64,000 nucleotides of DNA from Pseudomonas chlororaphis (lineage in GTDB: Bacteria > Pseudomonadota > Gammaproteobacteria > Pseudomonadales > Pseudomonadaceae). Shown in pieces: positions 49,787 to 57,745 of this stretch. The stretch covers positions 487,538 to 551,537 of the forward strand of contig NZ_JSFK01000001.1 in the NCBI RefSeq assembly GCF_000783395.1, read 5' to 3'. The notes under the pieces were generated by a model. That model did not search any database. It was not told the DNA's origin and was given only the letters and a program-made list of their open reading frames with translations. The translations under genes and the position numbers were made by a program. Positions within the stretch are counted from its first letter, which is position 1. Every line of letters starts with the position of its first letter.

Positions 49787-50353
49787 ATGTTTAATTATCT
49801 GACTGATCATCTGGGATGTTTGATCGGCCCTGTCGAGTTTGATGTCACCCCCGGTCTTGGTGTTCAGCTGCCGAGTAATGCCGTTCAACTTTCATTCGAG
49901 CTGCCGTCACCCGAAAGCGGGCGAGTGTGGACACTGGTTAACAATGTTCCTCGAGAGCTGACAGACCGGCGCGGTGTGGTTTACCGCAAGCATGATGGCG
50001 TCAGGCAAATATTGACCGAACTGGGAGAGTTGCCTGACACCCTTACAACAGAGCCACGGCCAGGGGAGTTCCATATCTGGCGCGACAACGGCTGGGTATT
50101 GGAAGAGCAGGCTCGCTTGGCGAGCTTAAGACAGCAATGCCTCGCACAGCGCGACGCACTGCTACGCGATGCCGTGCTGCGCATCGCGCCCCTGCAATAC
50201 GCCGAAGACATCGGCGATGCCAGCCATGACGAACAACTACTGCTGATCGAGTGGAAGCTCTACAGCGTCGAGGTGAACCGTATCGAAAAACAGGCTGGTT
50301 TCCCCGATGAAATTACCTGGCCGGTCACACCCGGCACGGCCGTAGCCAACTGA
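49787..50353 (+). CDS. Tail fibre assembly protein paired with fibre 3
   Basis: A 188-aa protein. Residues ~1-110 are beta-rich (MFNYLTDHLGCLIGPVEFDV, GEFHIWRDNGWVLEEQARL), and the helical C-terminus ends EWKLYSVEVNRIEKQAGFPD, EITWPVTPG. This is the classic caudoviral tail-fibre assembly protein (TAP/gpU-like) pattern. The ATG at 49787 follows GAGGTGCCC. Confidence 0.83.
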   Translation: MFNYLTDHLGCLIGPVEFDVTPGLGVQLPSNAVQLSFELPSPESGRVWTLVNNVPRELTDRRGVVYRKHDGVRQILTELGELPDTLTTEPRPGEFHIWRDNGWVLEEQARLASLRQQCLAQRDALLRDAVLRIAPLQYAEDIGDASHDEQLLLIEWKLYSVEVNRIEKQAGFPDEITWPVTPGTAVAN

Positions 50354-50375
50354 TTTCAGCACAGGGAACAGTGCA

Positions 50376-51302
50376 ATGGACTATCCAAAAAACATCCCCG
50401 GCGTGGGGCTGGTCAACGGCGGCTTCGTCGATGAAAACCCGCTCGCCGGAACACCGGGATCGTTGATTCCCGCTGCATGGGGCAACAGCGTCACGCAAGA
50501 AATTCTCAACGCGATCAAGGCTGCCGGATTGACACCGGATGAAGCCAAAACCGATCAACTGGCCAGCGCAATCGGTGCACTGGTCGACTTCAGTAAACTG
50601 AAAAATACCCCAACCACGTTGGCTGGTTACGGCATTACTGATGCAGTGGGGCGGTTGCTGGCAGTCAGGCAGTTCGAATCCGTCGGAATCACGCTTTACA
50701 AACCGCATCCCAGAGCGAAACGCGTACGTGTGCGCTTGGTCGGTGCGGGTGGTTCCGGTGGAGGCTGTGAGCCCGTCCCCGCCAATAATCACCGAATCGG
50801 TGGTGGCGGTGGTTCCGGTGCCTATGCGGAGAGTCTCTACGACGTGACCGCGCAAATGCTGGCTGGCGTACCTGTGTCTTTGGGGGCTGGCGGCGCTTCA
50901 GTCAATACGACCGGGATGACCGGGGGCGGTGCTTCCTTCGGCACCTATATGAGTGCCGCTGGCGGTGCAGGCGGGCAAATCCTTTCATTCCCGGTTACAG
51001 CAACGACGGTCGGTTTCGTCATGGGCGGCGCTGGCGGACAAATCGTCACGGGTGGTGGTTTGGCCAACGCTCGTGGCACCCCTGGTGAGTTCGCGATGTA
51101 CAACTTCAATTGGGGTGTGGTTTCCGGGGCCGGGGCTGCCAGCCAGTTTGACGGTGGTGGCATACGTGTAGGCGTGAATGGAAATGGCATCTCCGGCGGG
51201 CGGGGTTCCGGTGGCAGCGGCTCCTGCTCGACGAATGCTTCCGCTTCAGTTGTCAGCGGCGCCGGCGGCCACGCCTTCTGTGAAATCTGGGAGTACGAAT
51301 AA
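50376..51302 (+). CDS. Tail fibre 4 of the array, glycine-rich tip
   Basis: A 308-aa fibre with the shared module MDYPKNIPGVGLVNGGFVDE, NPLAGTPGSLIPAAWGNSVT. A short joint TPTTLAGYGITDAVGR resembles the module-1 fibre repeats. The C-terminal ~190 residues are a Gly-rich domain (VGAGGSGGGC, GGGGGSGAYAESLYDVTAQM, LGAGGASVN, ending in HAFCEIWEYE), like Gly-rich adhesin tips of other phages. The stop overlaps the next gene by one base. Confidence 0.86.
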   Translation: MDYPKNIPGVGLVNGGFVDENPLAGTPGSLIPAAWGNSVTQEILNAIKAAGLTPDEAKTDQLASAIGALVDFSKLKNTPTTLAGYGITDAVGRLLAVRQFESVGITLYKPHPRAKRVRVRLVGAGGSGGGCEPVPANNHRIGGGGGSGAYAESLYDVTAQMLAGVPVSLGAGGASVNTTGMTGGGASFGTYMSAAGGAGGQILSFPVTATTVGFVMGGAGGQIVTGGGLANARGTPGEFAMYNFNWGVVSGAGAASQFDGGGIRVGVNGNGISGGRGSGGSGSCSTNASASVVSGAGGHAFCEIWEYE

Positions 51303-51772
51303 TGGCTGTCTATGCACGGATCGAAAACGGCGTAGTCGTCGAACGGATCGACACCGGTGACTACGCAATCAGCCAACTGTTCGCCCCGTCTTTTGTCGAG
51401 TCGATGGTGCGAGTGCCGGATGGTCAGGCGGTCGAAATCGGCGCGCCGATCAGTCAGTTGCCGATAGCAATCGACCCACTGCCCGCGCAGGAAAGTCCGG
51501 TGGTGATCCTCCAGGCGTCGGTTGTTGCAGATCAAGCGCCTTCGAAAGCCGAACGTAGCTGGCGTCAGGCATCCCTTTCTGCGACTGAATGGCTGGTCAC
51601 TCGCCATCGCGATGAGCAGGAACTGGGGCGCGGAACCTTGCTCAAGGCTGCGCAATATCTGGAACTGCTCGAGTACCGACAAGCGCTGCGCGACTGGCCT
51701 GATTCCAGCCACTTCCCGGAAGTGGTTTTCCGTCCGGTTGCACCGGAGTGGATGGTCGGCGTTTCTGCCTGA
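51302..51772 (+). CDS. Tail fibre assembly protein paired with fibre 4
   Basis: A 156-aa protein coupled to fibre 4 by a TAATG-type overlap. The N-terminal ~40 residues (MAVYARIENGVVVERIDTG) resemble the 84-aa protein at 54152. The C-terminal ~70 residues (ATEWLVTRHRDEQELGRGTL, LEYRQALRDWPDSSHFPE, RPVAPEW) resemble the protein at 52551. It looks like a mosaic of two chaperone halves. Confidence 0.78.
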   Translation: MAVYARIENGVVVERIDTGDYAISQLFAPSFVESMVRVPDGQAVEIGAPISQLPIAIDPLPAQESPVVILQASVVADQAPSKAERSWRQASLSATEWLVTRHRDEQELGRGTLLKAAQYLELLEYRQALRDWPDSSHFPEVVFRPVAPEWMVGVSA

Positions 51773-51810
51773 GACGTTTTGTTGATGCTTTGAAAATATG
51801 GAGAAGATTG

Positions 51811-52548
51811 ATGGACTACCCAAAAAATATTCCCAGCGCCGGCCTGGTGAATGGCAGGTTTGTTGATGAAAACCCTCTCACTGGAACACCGGGTTCGTTG
51901 ATTCCGGCAAGTTGGGGAAATGCCGTTACGCAGGAAATTCTGGAAGTCATCAAAGGCTCAGGAGCTGCCGCTGATGAAAGTGATAACACTCAACTAAAAG
52001 CGGCCATTGATACGCTTATAGCGAGGAAGCAAAGCGAGAGTCTTGCCAGTCAGGACGAAGCCGAATCCGGCACCAGCACTACACGGTTGATGACGCCGTC
52101 AAGAGTCTTTCAAGCCATTGCGAAAAAAGTGCAACAGGCCACAGAGTCCCTCGTAGGAACAGCAAAAATCGCCTCTCAGGCAGAGGTCAACGCCGGTGTC
52201 AGTGACACATCTATTGTGACCCCTAAAAAGCTCAGACTCGGGTTCATGGTTAGGTTAGGGGCATCAGGTTATGTTGTTTTTCCTTCGTGGATGGGTGGCG
52301 TCATTATCCAATGGATCAATGGCAGTGCCAGCCAGGCAGGCAATAGTAATTATGGCGATGTAAACCCATGGCCATTGATGTTTCCCAATGCATTATTTCT
52401 CGCAGTCGCTACCCATGAGGGCACTTCATCGGCAACTTTACTGGTCTGGAACAACGCGACGATCAGTCGGCTGGCGGGCATCAATGTTCGCTGTCCTGAT
52501 TATCCGACAGGCTCCATTGCTGCTCGCGTAATCGGAATAGGGTACTGA
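51811..52548 (+). CDS. Tail fibre 5 of the array
   Basis: A 245-aa fibre with GGAGAAGATTG upstream. Shared module MDYPKNIPSAGLVNGRFVDE, NPLTGTPGSLIPASWGNAVT. The shaft has a repeat typical of fibres (ASQDEAESGTSTTRLMTPSR, IASQAEVNAGVSDTSIVTPK). The tip (~165-245) is short and aromatic (YVVFPSWMGGVIIQWINGSA). Its lower GC than neighbours, e.g. near 52250-52450, suggests recent acquisition of the tip. Confidence 0.85.
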   Translation: MDYPKNIPSAGLVNGRFVDENPLTGTPGSLIPASWGNAVTQEILEVIKGSGAAADESDNTQLKAAIDTLIARKQSESLASQDEAESGTSTTRLMTPSRVFQAIAKKVQQATESLVGTAKIASQAEVNAGVSDTSIVTPKKLRLGFMVRLGASGYVVFPSWMGGVIIQWINGSASQAGNSNYGDVNPWPLMFPNALFLAVATHEGTSSATLLVWNNATISRLAGINVRCPDYPTGSIAARVIGIGY

Positions 52549-52550
52549 AT

Positions 52551-52982
52551 ATGTATTATTTCTCTCCGCAAACTTCTGGCTTTTATCATTCAGATCTACA
52601 CGGTGCGAATATCCCCGCAGACGCGTTTGCGTTGAGCGAGGGCGAGTATTGCGCGCTGGTCTCTAATGCTCCGGCAGGGACAGTTCTTTCGCTGAACGCT
52701 AATGGGCGTCCAGAGCGGGTGGTATTGGCTGGACAAACCACCGATGCGGCAGAAAGGTTCTGGCGCGACAAGGCACTGGATCGTACTCAATGGCTGGTCC
52801 TTCGCGATGCCGAAGAACTGGAAATGGGCGAGGGCACAACCTTGCGTACCGAGGAGTTCAAAGAGCTCCTCGCCTACCGGCAGGCGCTGCGCGACTGGCC
52901 CAATCATCCGGACTTCCCCGATGCCCGTTCGCGCCCGGTCGAACCTGACTGGCTTGACGGTTTCCTACAGGCCAATGGCTGA
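52551..52982 (+). CDS. Tail fibre assembly protein paired with fibre 5
   Basis: A 143-aa protein starting 2 bp after fibre 5. The N-terminus is unique (MYYFSPQTSGFYHSDLHGAN). The C-terminus (DRTQWLVLRDAEELEMGEGT, LLAYRQALRDWPNHPDFPD, RPVEPDWLDGF) matches the helical half of the protein at 51302. Confidence 0.8.
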   Translation: MYYFSPQTSGFYHSDLHGANIPADAFALSEGEYCALVSNAPAGTVLSLNANGRPERVVLAGQTTDAAERFWRDKALDRTQWLVLRDAEELEMGEGTTLRTEEFKELLAYRQALRDWPNHPDFPDARSRPVEPDWLDGFLQANG

Positions 52983-52991
52983 GGAATCGAA

Positions 52992-54152
52992 ATGGATTAT
53001 CCAAAAAGCGTTCCCAGCGTCGGGCTTGTTAATGGCAAATTCGTCAATGAAGACGTCGTCGCGGGATTGCCCGGATCGTTGATCCCGGCGACCTGGGGCA
53101 ACAGCGTCACCGATGAGTTGTTGAACGTCGTCAAATCCGCCGGCCTTGAGCCGAGCGAAGCCGATTCAACCCAGTTATTGCAATCGATGAAAAAACTCAG
53201 TCAGGCAGGTGAAGACAAACATGCCACTGACATCGGCGCGGCCAATCTCTACATGGCCAATTATGTGCCTGCCGTCACCGCACTGAAGGACGGATTGGCG
53301 CTGCGCTTTACTGCCGGTAATGCCAATACCGGGGCGAGTACGTTTGCACCGAACGGGTTGATGCCCCGGCCGCTATTGAGCCTTGGGCTGAGTGCGTTGC
53401 GGCCAGCGGAGATTGTCGGCAGCAGTGTGTGTTCGGTGGTGTATAGCGCGGCGCTGGACAGTTGGGTGCTGGTGTATGCGAGCGGTGGTAGTGCTGCGAG
53501 CGGCCGGTTGTTGGGGGTAAAGACGTTTACCGCATCCGGCAACTATGTGCCGTCAGTGGGAATGAAGAACGTATTGGTCACCATCGTCGGCGGAGGTGGT
53601 GGCAGCTCTGGAATCGGTGCGACGAACTCTACCCAGGTTTCCCTTACAGGCGGTGGCGCTTCCGGTAGCTACGCACAAGCCTGGTTATCATCTGCCGCGA
53701 TCGAGCAGAGCCAAATCATTACGGTTGGGGCGGGCGGCGCGGCGGGTGCTGTTGGCGTAGGCGGGGGAAGTGGTGGAACAAGTTCGCTTGGCTCACTGGC
53801 TTCGGCCACCGGTGGTGGAGGTTCTCCCTGGAGTTCCCCGCTCACGCTTCCTGGATTCGGCTTGTATGTGGGTGGTTTTCCCAGCCAAGCCTCAACTGGA
53901 GGCAACATTATCAATTCGGCGGGTGCGGCCGGTAACCCAGGGATGTGCCTCACCGGATCAACACTTGCCGGGCATGGCGCAAACTCGCCTCTTGGCAGTG
54001 GTGGTTATGCGAGCAGTGTCGCATTGAGTGTGGCTGCGCCCGGTTCAGGTTATGGCTCAGGCGCGGGCGGGATTGCTAACGCCACCAACCAGCCGGGCAG
54101 ACCGGGTGCAGCAGGCGCCCCCGGTGTTGTGATCATCTACGAGTACGCCTGA
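52992..54152 (+). CDS. Tail fibre 6 of the array, glycine-rich tip
   Basis: A 386-aa fibre. The shared module is slightly diverged (MDYPKSVPSVGLVNGKFVNE, DVVAGLPGSLIPATWGNSVT). Residues ~75-165 resemble a phage tail middle domain (MANYVPAVTALKDGLALRFT). The C-terminal ~200 residues are Gly-rich (VTIVGGGGGSSGIGATNSTQ, VGAGGAAGAVGVGGGSGGTS, GVVIIYEYA). It overlaps the last chaperone-like gene by one base. Confidence 0.87.
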   Translation: MDYPKSVPSVGLVNGKFVNEDVVAGLPGSLIPATWGNSVTDELLNVVKSAGLEPSEADSTQLLQSMKKLSQAGEDKHATDIGAANLYMANYVPAVTALKDGLALRFTAGNANTGASTFAPNGLMPRPLLSLGLSALRPAEIVGSSVCSVVYSAALDSWVLVYASGGSAASGRLLGVKTFTASGNYVPSVGMKNVLVTIVGGGGGSSGIGATNSTQVSLTGGGASGSYAQAWLSSAAIEQSQIITVGAGGAAGAVGVGGGSGGTSSLGSLASATGGGGSPWSSPLTLPGFGLYVGGFPSQASTGGNIINSAGAAGNPGMCLTGSTLAGHGANSPLGSGGYASSVALSVAAPGSGYGSGAGGIANATNQPGRPGAAGAPGVVIIYEYA

Positions 54153-54406
54153 TGAAAACCTACGCACGCATCTTCAACAGCACCGTGGTCGAGCTGTTCT
54201 CCACCGACGGCAATATGGCCGAGATGTTTCATCCGGATCTGCTCTGGATCGACATCACTGAAATCACTCCTGCACCGCAAATCGACTGGACCGCCAATTT
54301 CGGCACCCTCGGTTGGGTGTTCGACGTGCCCGAAGAACTTGCGCCGGACAGCACCCTGAAAACTCTGGCAAAAAAATGGCTGGCAGGCATTGGCCGTCAG
54401 CCGTGA
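54152..54406 (+). CDS. Short chaperone-like protein paired with fibre 6
   Basis: An 84-aa protein beginning MKTYARIFNSTVVELFSTDG, similar in pattern to the N-terminal half of the protein at 51302 (VYARIENGVVVERIDTGD). It ends KTLAKKWLAGIGRQP and lacks the helical half found in the 51302 and 52551 proteins. It may be a truncated chaperone or a minimal natural form. Coupled to fibre 6. Confidence 0.7.
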   Translation: MKTYARIFNSTVVELFSTDGNMAEMFHPDLLWIDITEITPAPQIDWTANFGTLGWVFDVPEELAPDSTLKTLAKKWLAGIGRQP

Positions 54407-54442
54407 TTCAATCGGGGCAATATCCAGGGAGGATCAAGCATT

Positions 54443-55009
54443 ATGCAAATAACTGAAAAAAGCCTTATCGACATCATGCCCAACGCCCGCACCCAAGCGG
54501 GCGTTTTTGTTTCTGCACTCAACAGTGCCATGACTCGGCGGCGCATCGATACGCCTAAACGTATTGCTGCGTTTCTTGCGCAGATCGGCCATGAGTCCGG
54601 GCAATTGCGCTATGTGCGTGAACTGGGCAACAACCAATACCTGAGCAAATACGACACCGGCACGTTGGCCTTGCGTTTGGGCAACACACCGGAGGCCGAT
54701 GGCGACGGACAAAAGTATCGGGGGCGCGGGTTGATTCAGATTACCGGCCGTTCGAATTATCGTCAGTGCAGCGTTGGCCTTTTTGGCGATGAGCGTCTGC
54801 TTTCGTTGCCCGAGCTGCTCGAACAACCGCAGTGGGCCGCTGAGTCTGCCGCATGGTTCTGGGAGCAGAACGGCTTGAATGAACTGGCCGATCGCGATCA
54901 GTTCAACACCATCACCCGGCGAATCAACGGCGGGTTGAACGGCTTGCAGGATCGCCTGGAAATCTGGGCGCGGGCGAGGGCAGTGCTATGCCAATCCCCT
55001 GGCGAGTGA
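54443..55009 (+). CDS. Endolysin, glycoside hydrolase family 19
   Basis: A 188-aa chitinase-like (GH19) lysozyme, the type found in R-pyocin clusters. Catalytic Glu candidates are in FLAQIGHESGQLRYV and LGNNQYLSKYD; RGRGLIQITGRSNYRQC is the family signature. It degrades peptidoglycan after the holin (23223) opens the inner membrane. GGGAGGATCAAG precedes the ATG. It overlaps the spanin gene by 22 bp. Confidence 0.92.
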   Translation: MQITEKSLIDIMPNARTQAGVFVSALNSAMTRRRIDTPKRIAAFLAQIGHESGQLRYVRELGNNQYLSKYDTGTLALRLGNTPEADGDGQKYRGRGLIQITGRSNYRQCSVGLFGDERLLSLPELLEQPQWAAESAAWFWEQNGLNELADRDQFNTITRRINGGLNGLQDRLEIWARARAVLCQSPGE

Positions 55010-55506
55010 TCGGCATCTTGTTGCTGGGCGCTGGGGCGTTTGCCGCGGCCTGGCAGTTTCAGGCGTGGCGCTACGAACGGCAATTGGCCGAGCAGACCCG
55101 GTTAAACGCCGAAACCCTTAATCAACTGACGCAGGCTGCCGCCGCTGCGCAACAGGCCGAGCAGGGTAAACGCCTGGCGCTGGAGCAGCGGCTGGCGAGC
55201 AGTGAACAAACCCATTACCGAGCACTGAGCGATGCCCAACGTGATCAGGATCGCCTGCGCGATCGTCTTGCTACTGCTGATGTGCGCCTGTCAGTCCTAC
55301 TCGACGCCAGCGACGTTGCCCCAGGCTGCAACGTGCCAGCCACCGCCGGTGCCAGCGGCGTGGATCATGCAACCGTACGCGCCCGACTTGACCCGGCGCA
55401 TGCTCAACGAATTGTCGCCATCACCGACACCGGCGATCGCGGACTGATTGCCTTGCAGGCGTGTCAGGCGTATGTCAGAGCGCTCGCGCCCGAACATTTT
55501 GAATGA
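54988..55506 (+). CDS. Rz-like inner-membrane spanin subunit
   Basis: A 172-aa protein with an N-terminal signal anchor (residues ~6-24, WRVIGILLLGAGAFAAAWQF) and a long periplasmic coiled coil rich in Gln and Ala (QLTQAAAAAQQAEQGKRLAL). This is the Rz/DUF2514 pattern of an i-spanin. It overlaps the endolysin upstream and contains the nested Rz1 gene. Spanins fuse inner and outer membranes in the last step of lysis. Confidence 0.85.
   Translation: MPIPWRVIGILLLGAGAFAAAWQFQAWRYERQLAEQTRLNAETLNQLTQAAAAAQQAEQGKRLALEQRLASSEQTHYRALSDAQRDQDRLRDRLATADVRLSVLLDASDVAPGCNVPATAGASGVDHATVRARLDPAHAQRIVAITDTGDRGLIALQACQAYVRALAPEHFE
55232..55447 (+). CDS. Rz1-like outer-membrane spanin lipoprotein, nested in Rz
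   Basis: A 71-aa protein in the +1 frame wholly within the Rz gene. The N-terminal signal (RIACAIVLLLLMCAC) ends in a lipobox-like MCAC with the acylated Cys at about residue 20; the mature part is Pro-rich (CQPPPVPAAW, SPSPTPAIAD). Nested Rz1 genes of this kind are known in lambda-type and P2-type phages. There is no strong ribosome site, which is common for nested Rz1 genes. Confidence 0.75.
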   Translation: MPNVIRIACAIVLLLLMCACQSYSTPATLPQAATCQPPPVPAAWIMQPYAPDLTRRMLNELSPSPTPAIAD

Positions 55507-55573
55507 GTCTGTGTATTGAAAGCGCAACCGGGTCGTGTACGGTGGAGGCATTCCACACGATCCGGAGCACGCC

Positions 55574-56074
55574 GTGAAAGAGATCACCCAACTGGCCGCC
55601 GAACTTGGCCGACGTCTGCAAGTGCTCAATGCCCACGTAACCACCGCCGAGTCCTGTACCGGCGGCGGCATCGCCGAAGCGATCACGCGGATCCCGGGCA
55701 GTTCGGCGTGGTTCGAGGCCGGTTATGTGACCTACTCCAACCGGCAGAAAACCCAGCAACTGAATGTACCGACCGAGTTGTTCGAGACGGTGGGTGCGGT
55801 CAGTCGCGAGGTGGTCGAAGCGATGGTGCGTGGCGCGCAGGACAAAAGCCTGGCGCGATTTGCCGTGGCTGTCAGCGGTGTGGCCGGGCCGGACGGCGGA
55901 TCGCCGAACAAACCGGTCGGCACGGTGTGGCTGGCGTGGGGTGTCGGCGAGGCAGTGACCAGTGAGGTTCAGCACTTCCCCGGCAACCGTGATGAAGTCC
56001 GCCGACAAACGGTGAAGGCCGCGCTAGAGGGGCTCCTGCGACTAGCGGCACGAGAAATCGAAAATCAGGGGTAG
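55574..56074 (+). CDS. cinA: CinA C-terminal family protein (NMN amidohydrolase, PncC-like)
   Basis: A 166-aa protein consisting of the CinA C-terminal domain, which deamidates nicotinamide mononucleotide. Core: [55 protein letters not shown]. The start is GTG at 55574 ([12 protein letters not shown]), since the longer frame to 55535 runs into non-coding sequence. It marks the right border of the tailocin locus and precedes recA as in other pseudomonads. Confidence 0.93.
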   Translation: MKEITQLAAELGRRLQVLNAHVTTAESCTGGGIAEAITRIPGSSAWFEAGYVTYSNRQKTQQLNVPTELFETVGAVSREVVEAMVRGAQDKSLARFAVAVSGVAGPDGGSPNKPVGTVWLAWGVGEAVTSEVQHFPGNRDEVRRQTVKAALEGLLRLAAREIENQG

Positions 56075-56101
56075 GCGATCCGCGAACGCTGTGGAATAAT
56101 A

Positions 56102-56117
56102 CTGGCTACTTATACAG
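56102..56117. promoter_or_regulatory. LexA (SOS) box of recA
   Basis: CTGGCTACTTATACAG fits CTG-N10-CAG and keeps the right half of the consensus (TATACAG). It lies about 40 bp upstream of the recA ATG. Confidence 0.82.
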
Positions 56118-56157
56118 GTGTTGGCCGTCAGGCCTTATTGATTACGTGAGGACTTTA

Positions 56158-57213
56158 ATGGACGACAACAAGAAGAAAGCCTTGGCTGCGGCCCTGGGTC
56201 AGATCGAACGTCAATTCGGCAAGGGTGCCGTGATGCGTATGGGCGATCAAGACCGTCAGGCGATCCCGGCTATCTCGACTGGCTCTCTGGGTCTGGACAT
56301 CGCGCTCGGCATTGGCGGCCTGCCAAAAGGCCGTATCGTTGAAATCTACGGTCCTGAATCCTCCGGTAAAACCACACTGACCTTGTCCGTGATCGCCCAG
56401 GCTCAAAAAGCCGGCGCGACCTGCGCATTCGTCGACGCCGAACACGCCCTCGACCCTGAGTACGCCGGCAAGCTGGGCGTCAACGTCGACGACCTGCTGG
56501 TGTCGCAGCCGGACACCGGTGAACAGGCGCTGGAAATCACCGACATGCTGGTGCGCTCCAACGCCGTTGACGTGATCATCGTCGACTCCGTGGCTGCACT
56601 GGTACCGAAGGCCGAAATCGAAGGCGAAATGGGTGACATGCACGTGGGCCTGCAAGCCCGTCTGATGTCTCAGGCGCTGCGTAAAATCACCGGTAACATC
56701 AAGAACGCCAACTGCCTGGTAATCTTCATCAACCAGATCCGTATGAAGATCGGCGTGATGTTCGGTAGCCCGGAAACCACCACCGGTGGTAACGCGCTGA
56801 AGTTCTACGCTTCGGTTCGTCTCGACATCCGCCGTACTGGCGCGGTGAAGGAAGGCGACGAAGTGGTCGGCAGCGAAACCCGCGTCAAGGTTGTGAAGAA
56901 CAAGGTAGCTTCGCCGTTCCGTCAGGCCGAGTTCCAGATTCTTTACGGCAAAGGCATCTACCTCAACGGCGAGATGATCGACCTGGGCGTGCTGCACGGT
57001 TTCGTGGAGAAGTCTGGCGCCTGGTACGCTTACGAAGGCACCAAGATCGGTCAGGGCAAGGCCAACTCGGCCAAGTTCCTGGCAGACAACCCGGAAATCG
57101 CCGCGAAGCTCGAGAAGCAACTGCGTGACAAACTGCTGACTCCTGCAGTGATCGACTCCAAGGCTTCTGCAGTCAAAGAGACTGAAGACGACCTGGCCGA
57201 CGCTGACATCTGA
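56158..57213 (+). CDS. recA: Recombinase RecA
   Basis: RecA (351 aa) forms filaments on single-stranded DNA, promotes strand exchange and stimulates self-cleavage of LexA-type repressors. Walker [13 protein letters not shown], the [17 protein letters not shown] block and [18 protein letters not shown] are intact. The ATG at 56158 is preferred over 56146 on N-terminal similarity ([20 protein letters not shown]). It is the likely trigger for the S24 repressor of the adjacent tailocin locus. Confidence 0.98.
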   Translation: MDDNKKKALAAALGQIERQFGKGAVMRMGDQDRQAIPAISTGSLGLDIALGIGGLPKGRIVEIYGPESSGKTTLTLSVIAQAQKAGATCAFVDAEHALDPEYAGKLGVNVDDLLVSQPDTGEQALEITDMLVRSNAVDVIIVDSVAALVPKAEIEGEMGDMHVGLQARLMSQALRKITGNIKNANCLVIFINQIRMKIGVMFGSPETTTGGNALKFYASVRLDIRRTGAVKEGDEVVGSETRVKVVKNKVASPFRQAEFQILYGKGIYLNGEMIDLGVLHGFVEKSGAWYAYEGTKIGQGKANSAKFLADNPEIAAKLEKQLRDKLLTPAVIDSKASAVKETEDDLADADI

Positions 57214-57221
57214 TTGCAGCG

Positions 57222-57692
57222 ATGACCACCGCCGTACTCGATACACTCGTCGCGGTGCGGCGAACCGCCATGGACCTGCTCGCACGCCGCGAGCACGGTC
57301 GAGTCGAGCTGACGCGTAAACTGCGTCAGCGCGGCGCCGAGGCGGAGATGATCGAAACAGCCCTCGACCGTTTGACGGAAGAGGGGCTGCTTTCCGAAGC
57401 CCGTTACCTTGAAAGCTTTGTTTCCTACCGTGCCCGCTCCGGCTATGGCCCTCTGCGGATTCGTGAGGAGCTGAGCCAGCGCGGCTTGCAACGTGCCGAT
57501 ATCGAACTCGCCCTGCGCGAAAGCGGTATCAGCTGGCAGGAACAACTTCAGGACACCTGGCGGCGTAAGTTCTCCGGACATTTACCGATTGATGCGAAAG
57601 AACGGGCCAAGCAAGGTCGGTTTCTGGCGTATCGAGGATTCTCGATGGAGATGATCAACCGCTTGTTCAGCGGTCGAGGCATGGACGATTAA
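57222..57692 (+). CDS. recX: Regulatory protein RecX
   Basis: A 156-aa RecA modulator, 8 bp after recA. It is helical with the RecX pattern [38 protein letters not shown], and [20 protein letters not shown]. It limits RecA filament growth. The operon ends in the terminator at 57704. Confidence 0.95.
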   Translation: MTTAVLDTLVAVRRTAMDLLARREHGRVELTRKLRQRGAEAEMIETALDRLTEEGLLSEARYLESFVSYRARSGYGPLRIREELSQRGLQRADIELALRESGISWQEQLQDTWRRKFSGHLPIDAKERAKQGRFLAYRGFSMEMINRLFSGRGMDD

Positions 57693-57703
57693 CCGATTCA
57701 ATA

Positions 57704-57741
57704 AAAACGGCCCGCTATGAAAATAGCGGGCCGTTTTTTTT
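57704..57741 (+). terminator. Terminator shared by recX and the convergent LOG-family gene
   Basis: AAAAACGGCCCGCTA and TAGCGGGCCGTTTTT form a long perfect stem followed by T bases. A-rich sequence on the other side lets it serve the minus-strand gene as well. Confidence 0.93.
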
Positions 57742-57745
57742 GCCC

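Noticed and set aside
45500..54152. Invertase-driven fibre switching
   Set aside because: All fibres are in the same orientation and no site-specific recombinase gene or inverted crossover sites were seen.
21955..55506. Complete prophage
   Set aside because: No integrase, attachment-site repeats, replication, terminase, portal or capsid genes could be found; only tail, regulatory and lysis functions are present, so it is called a tailocin locus.
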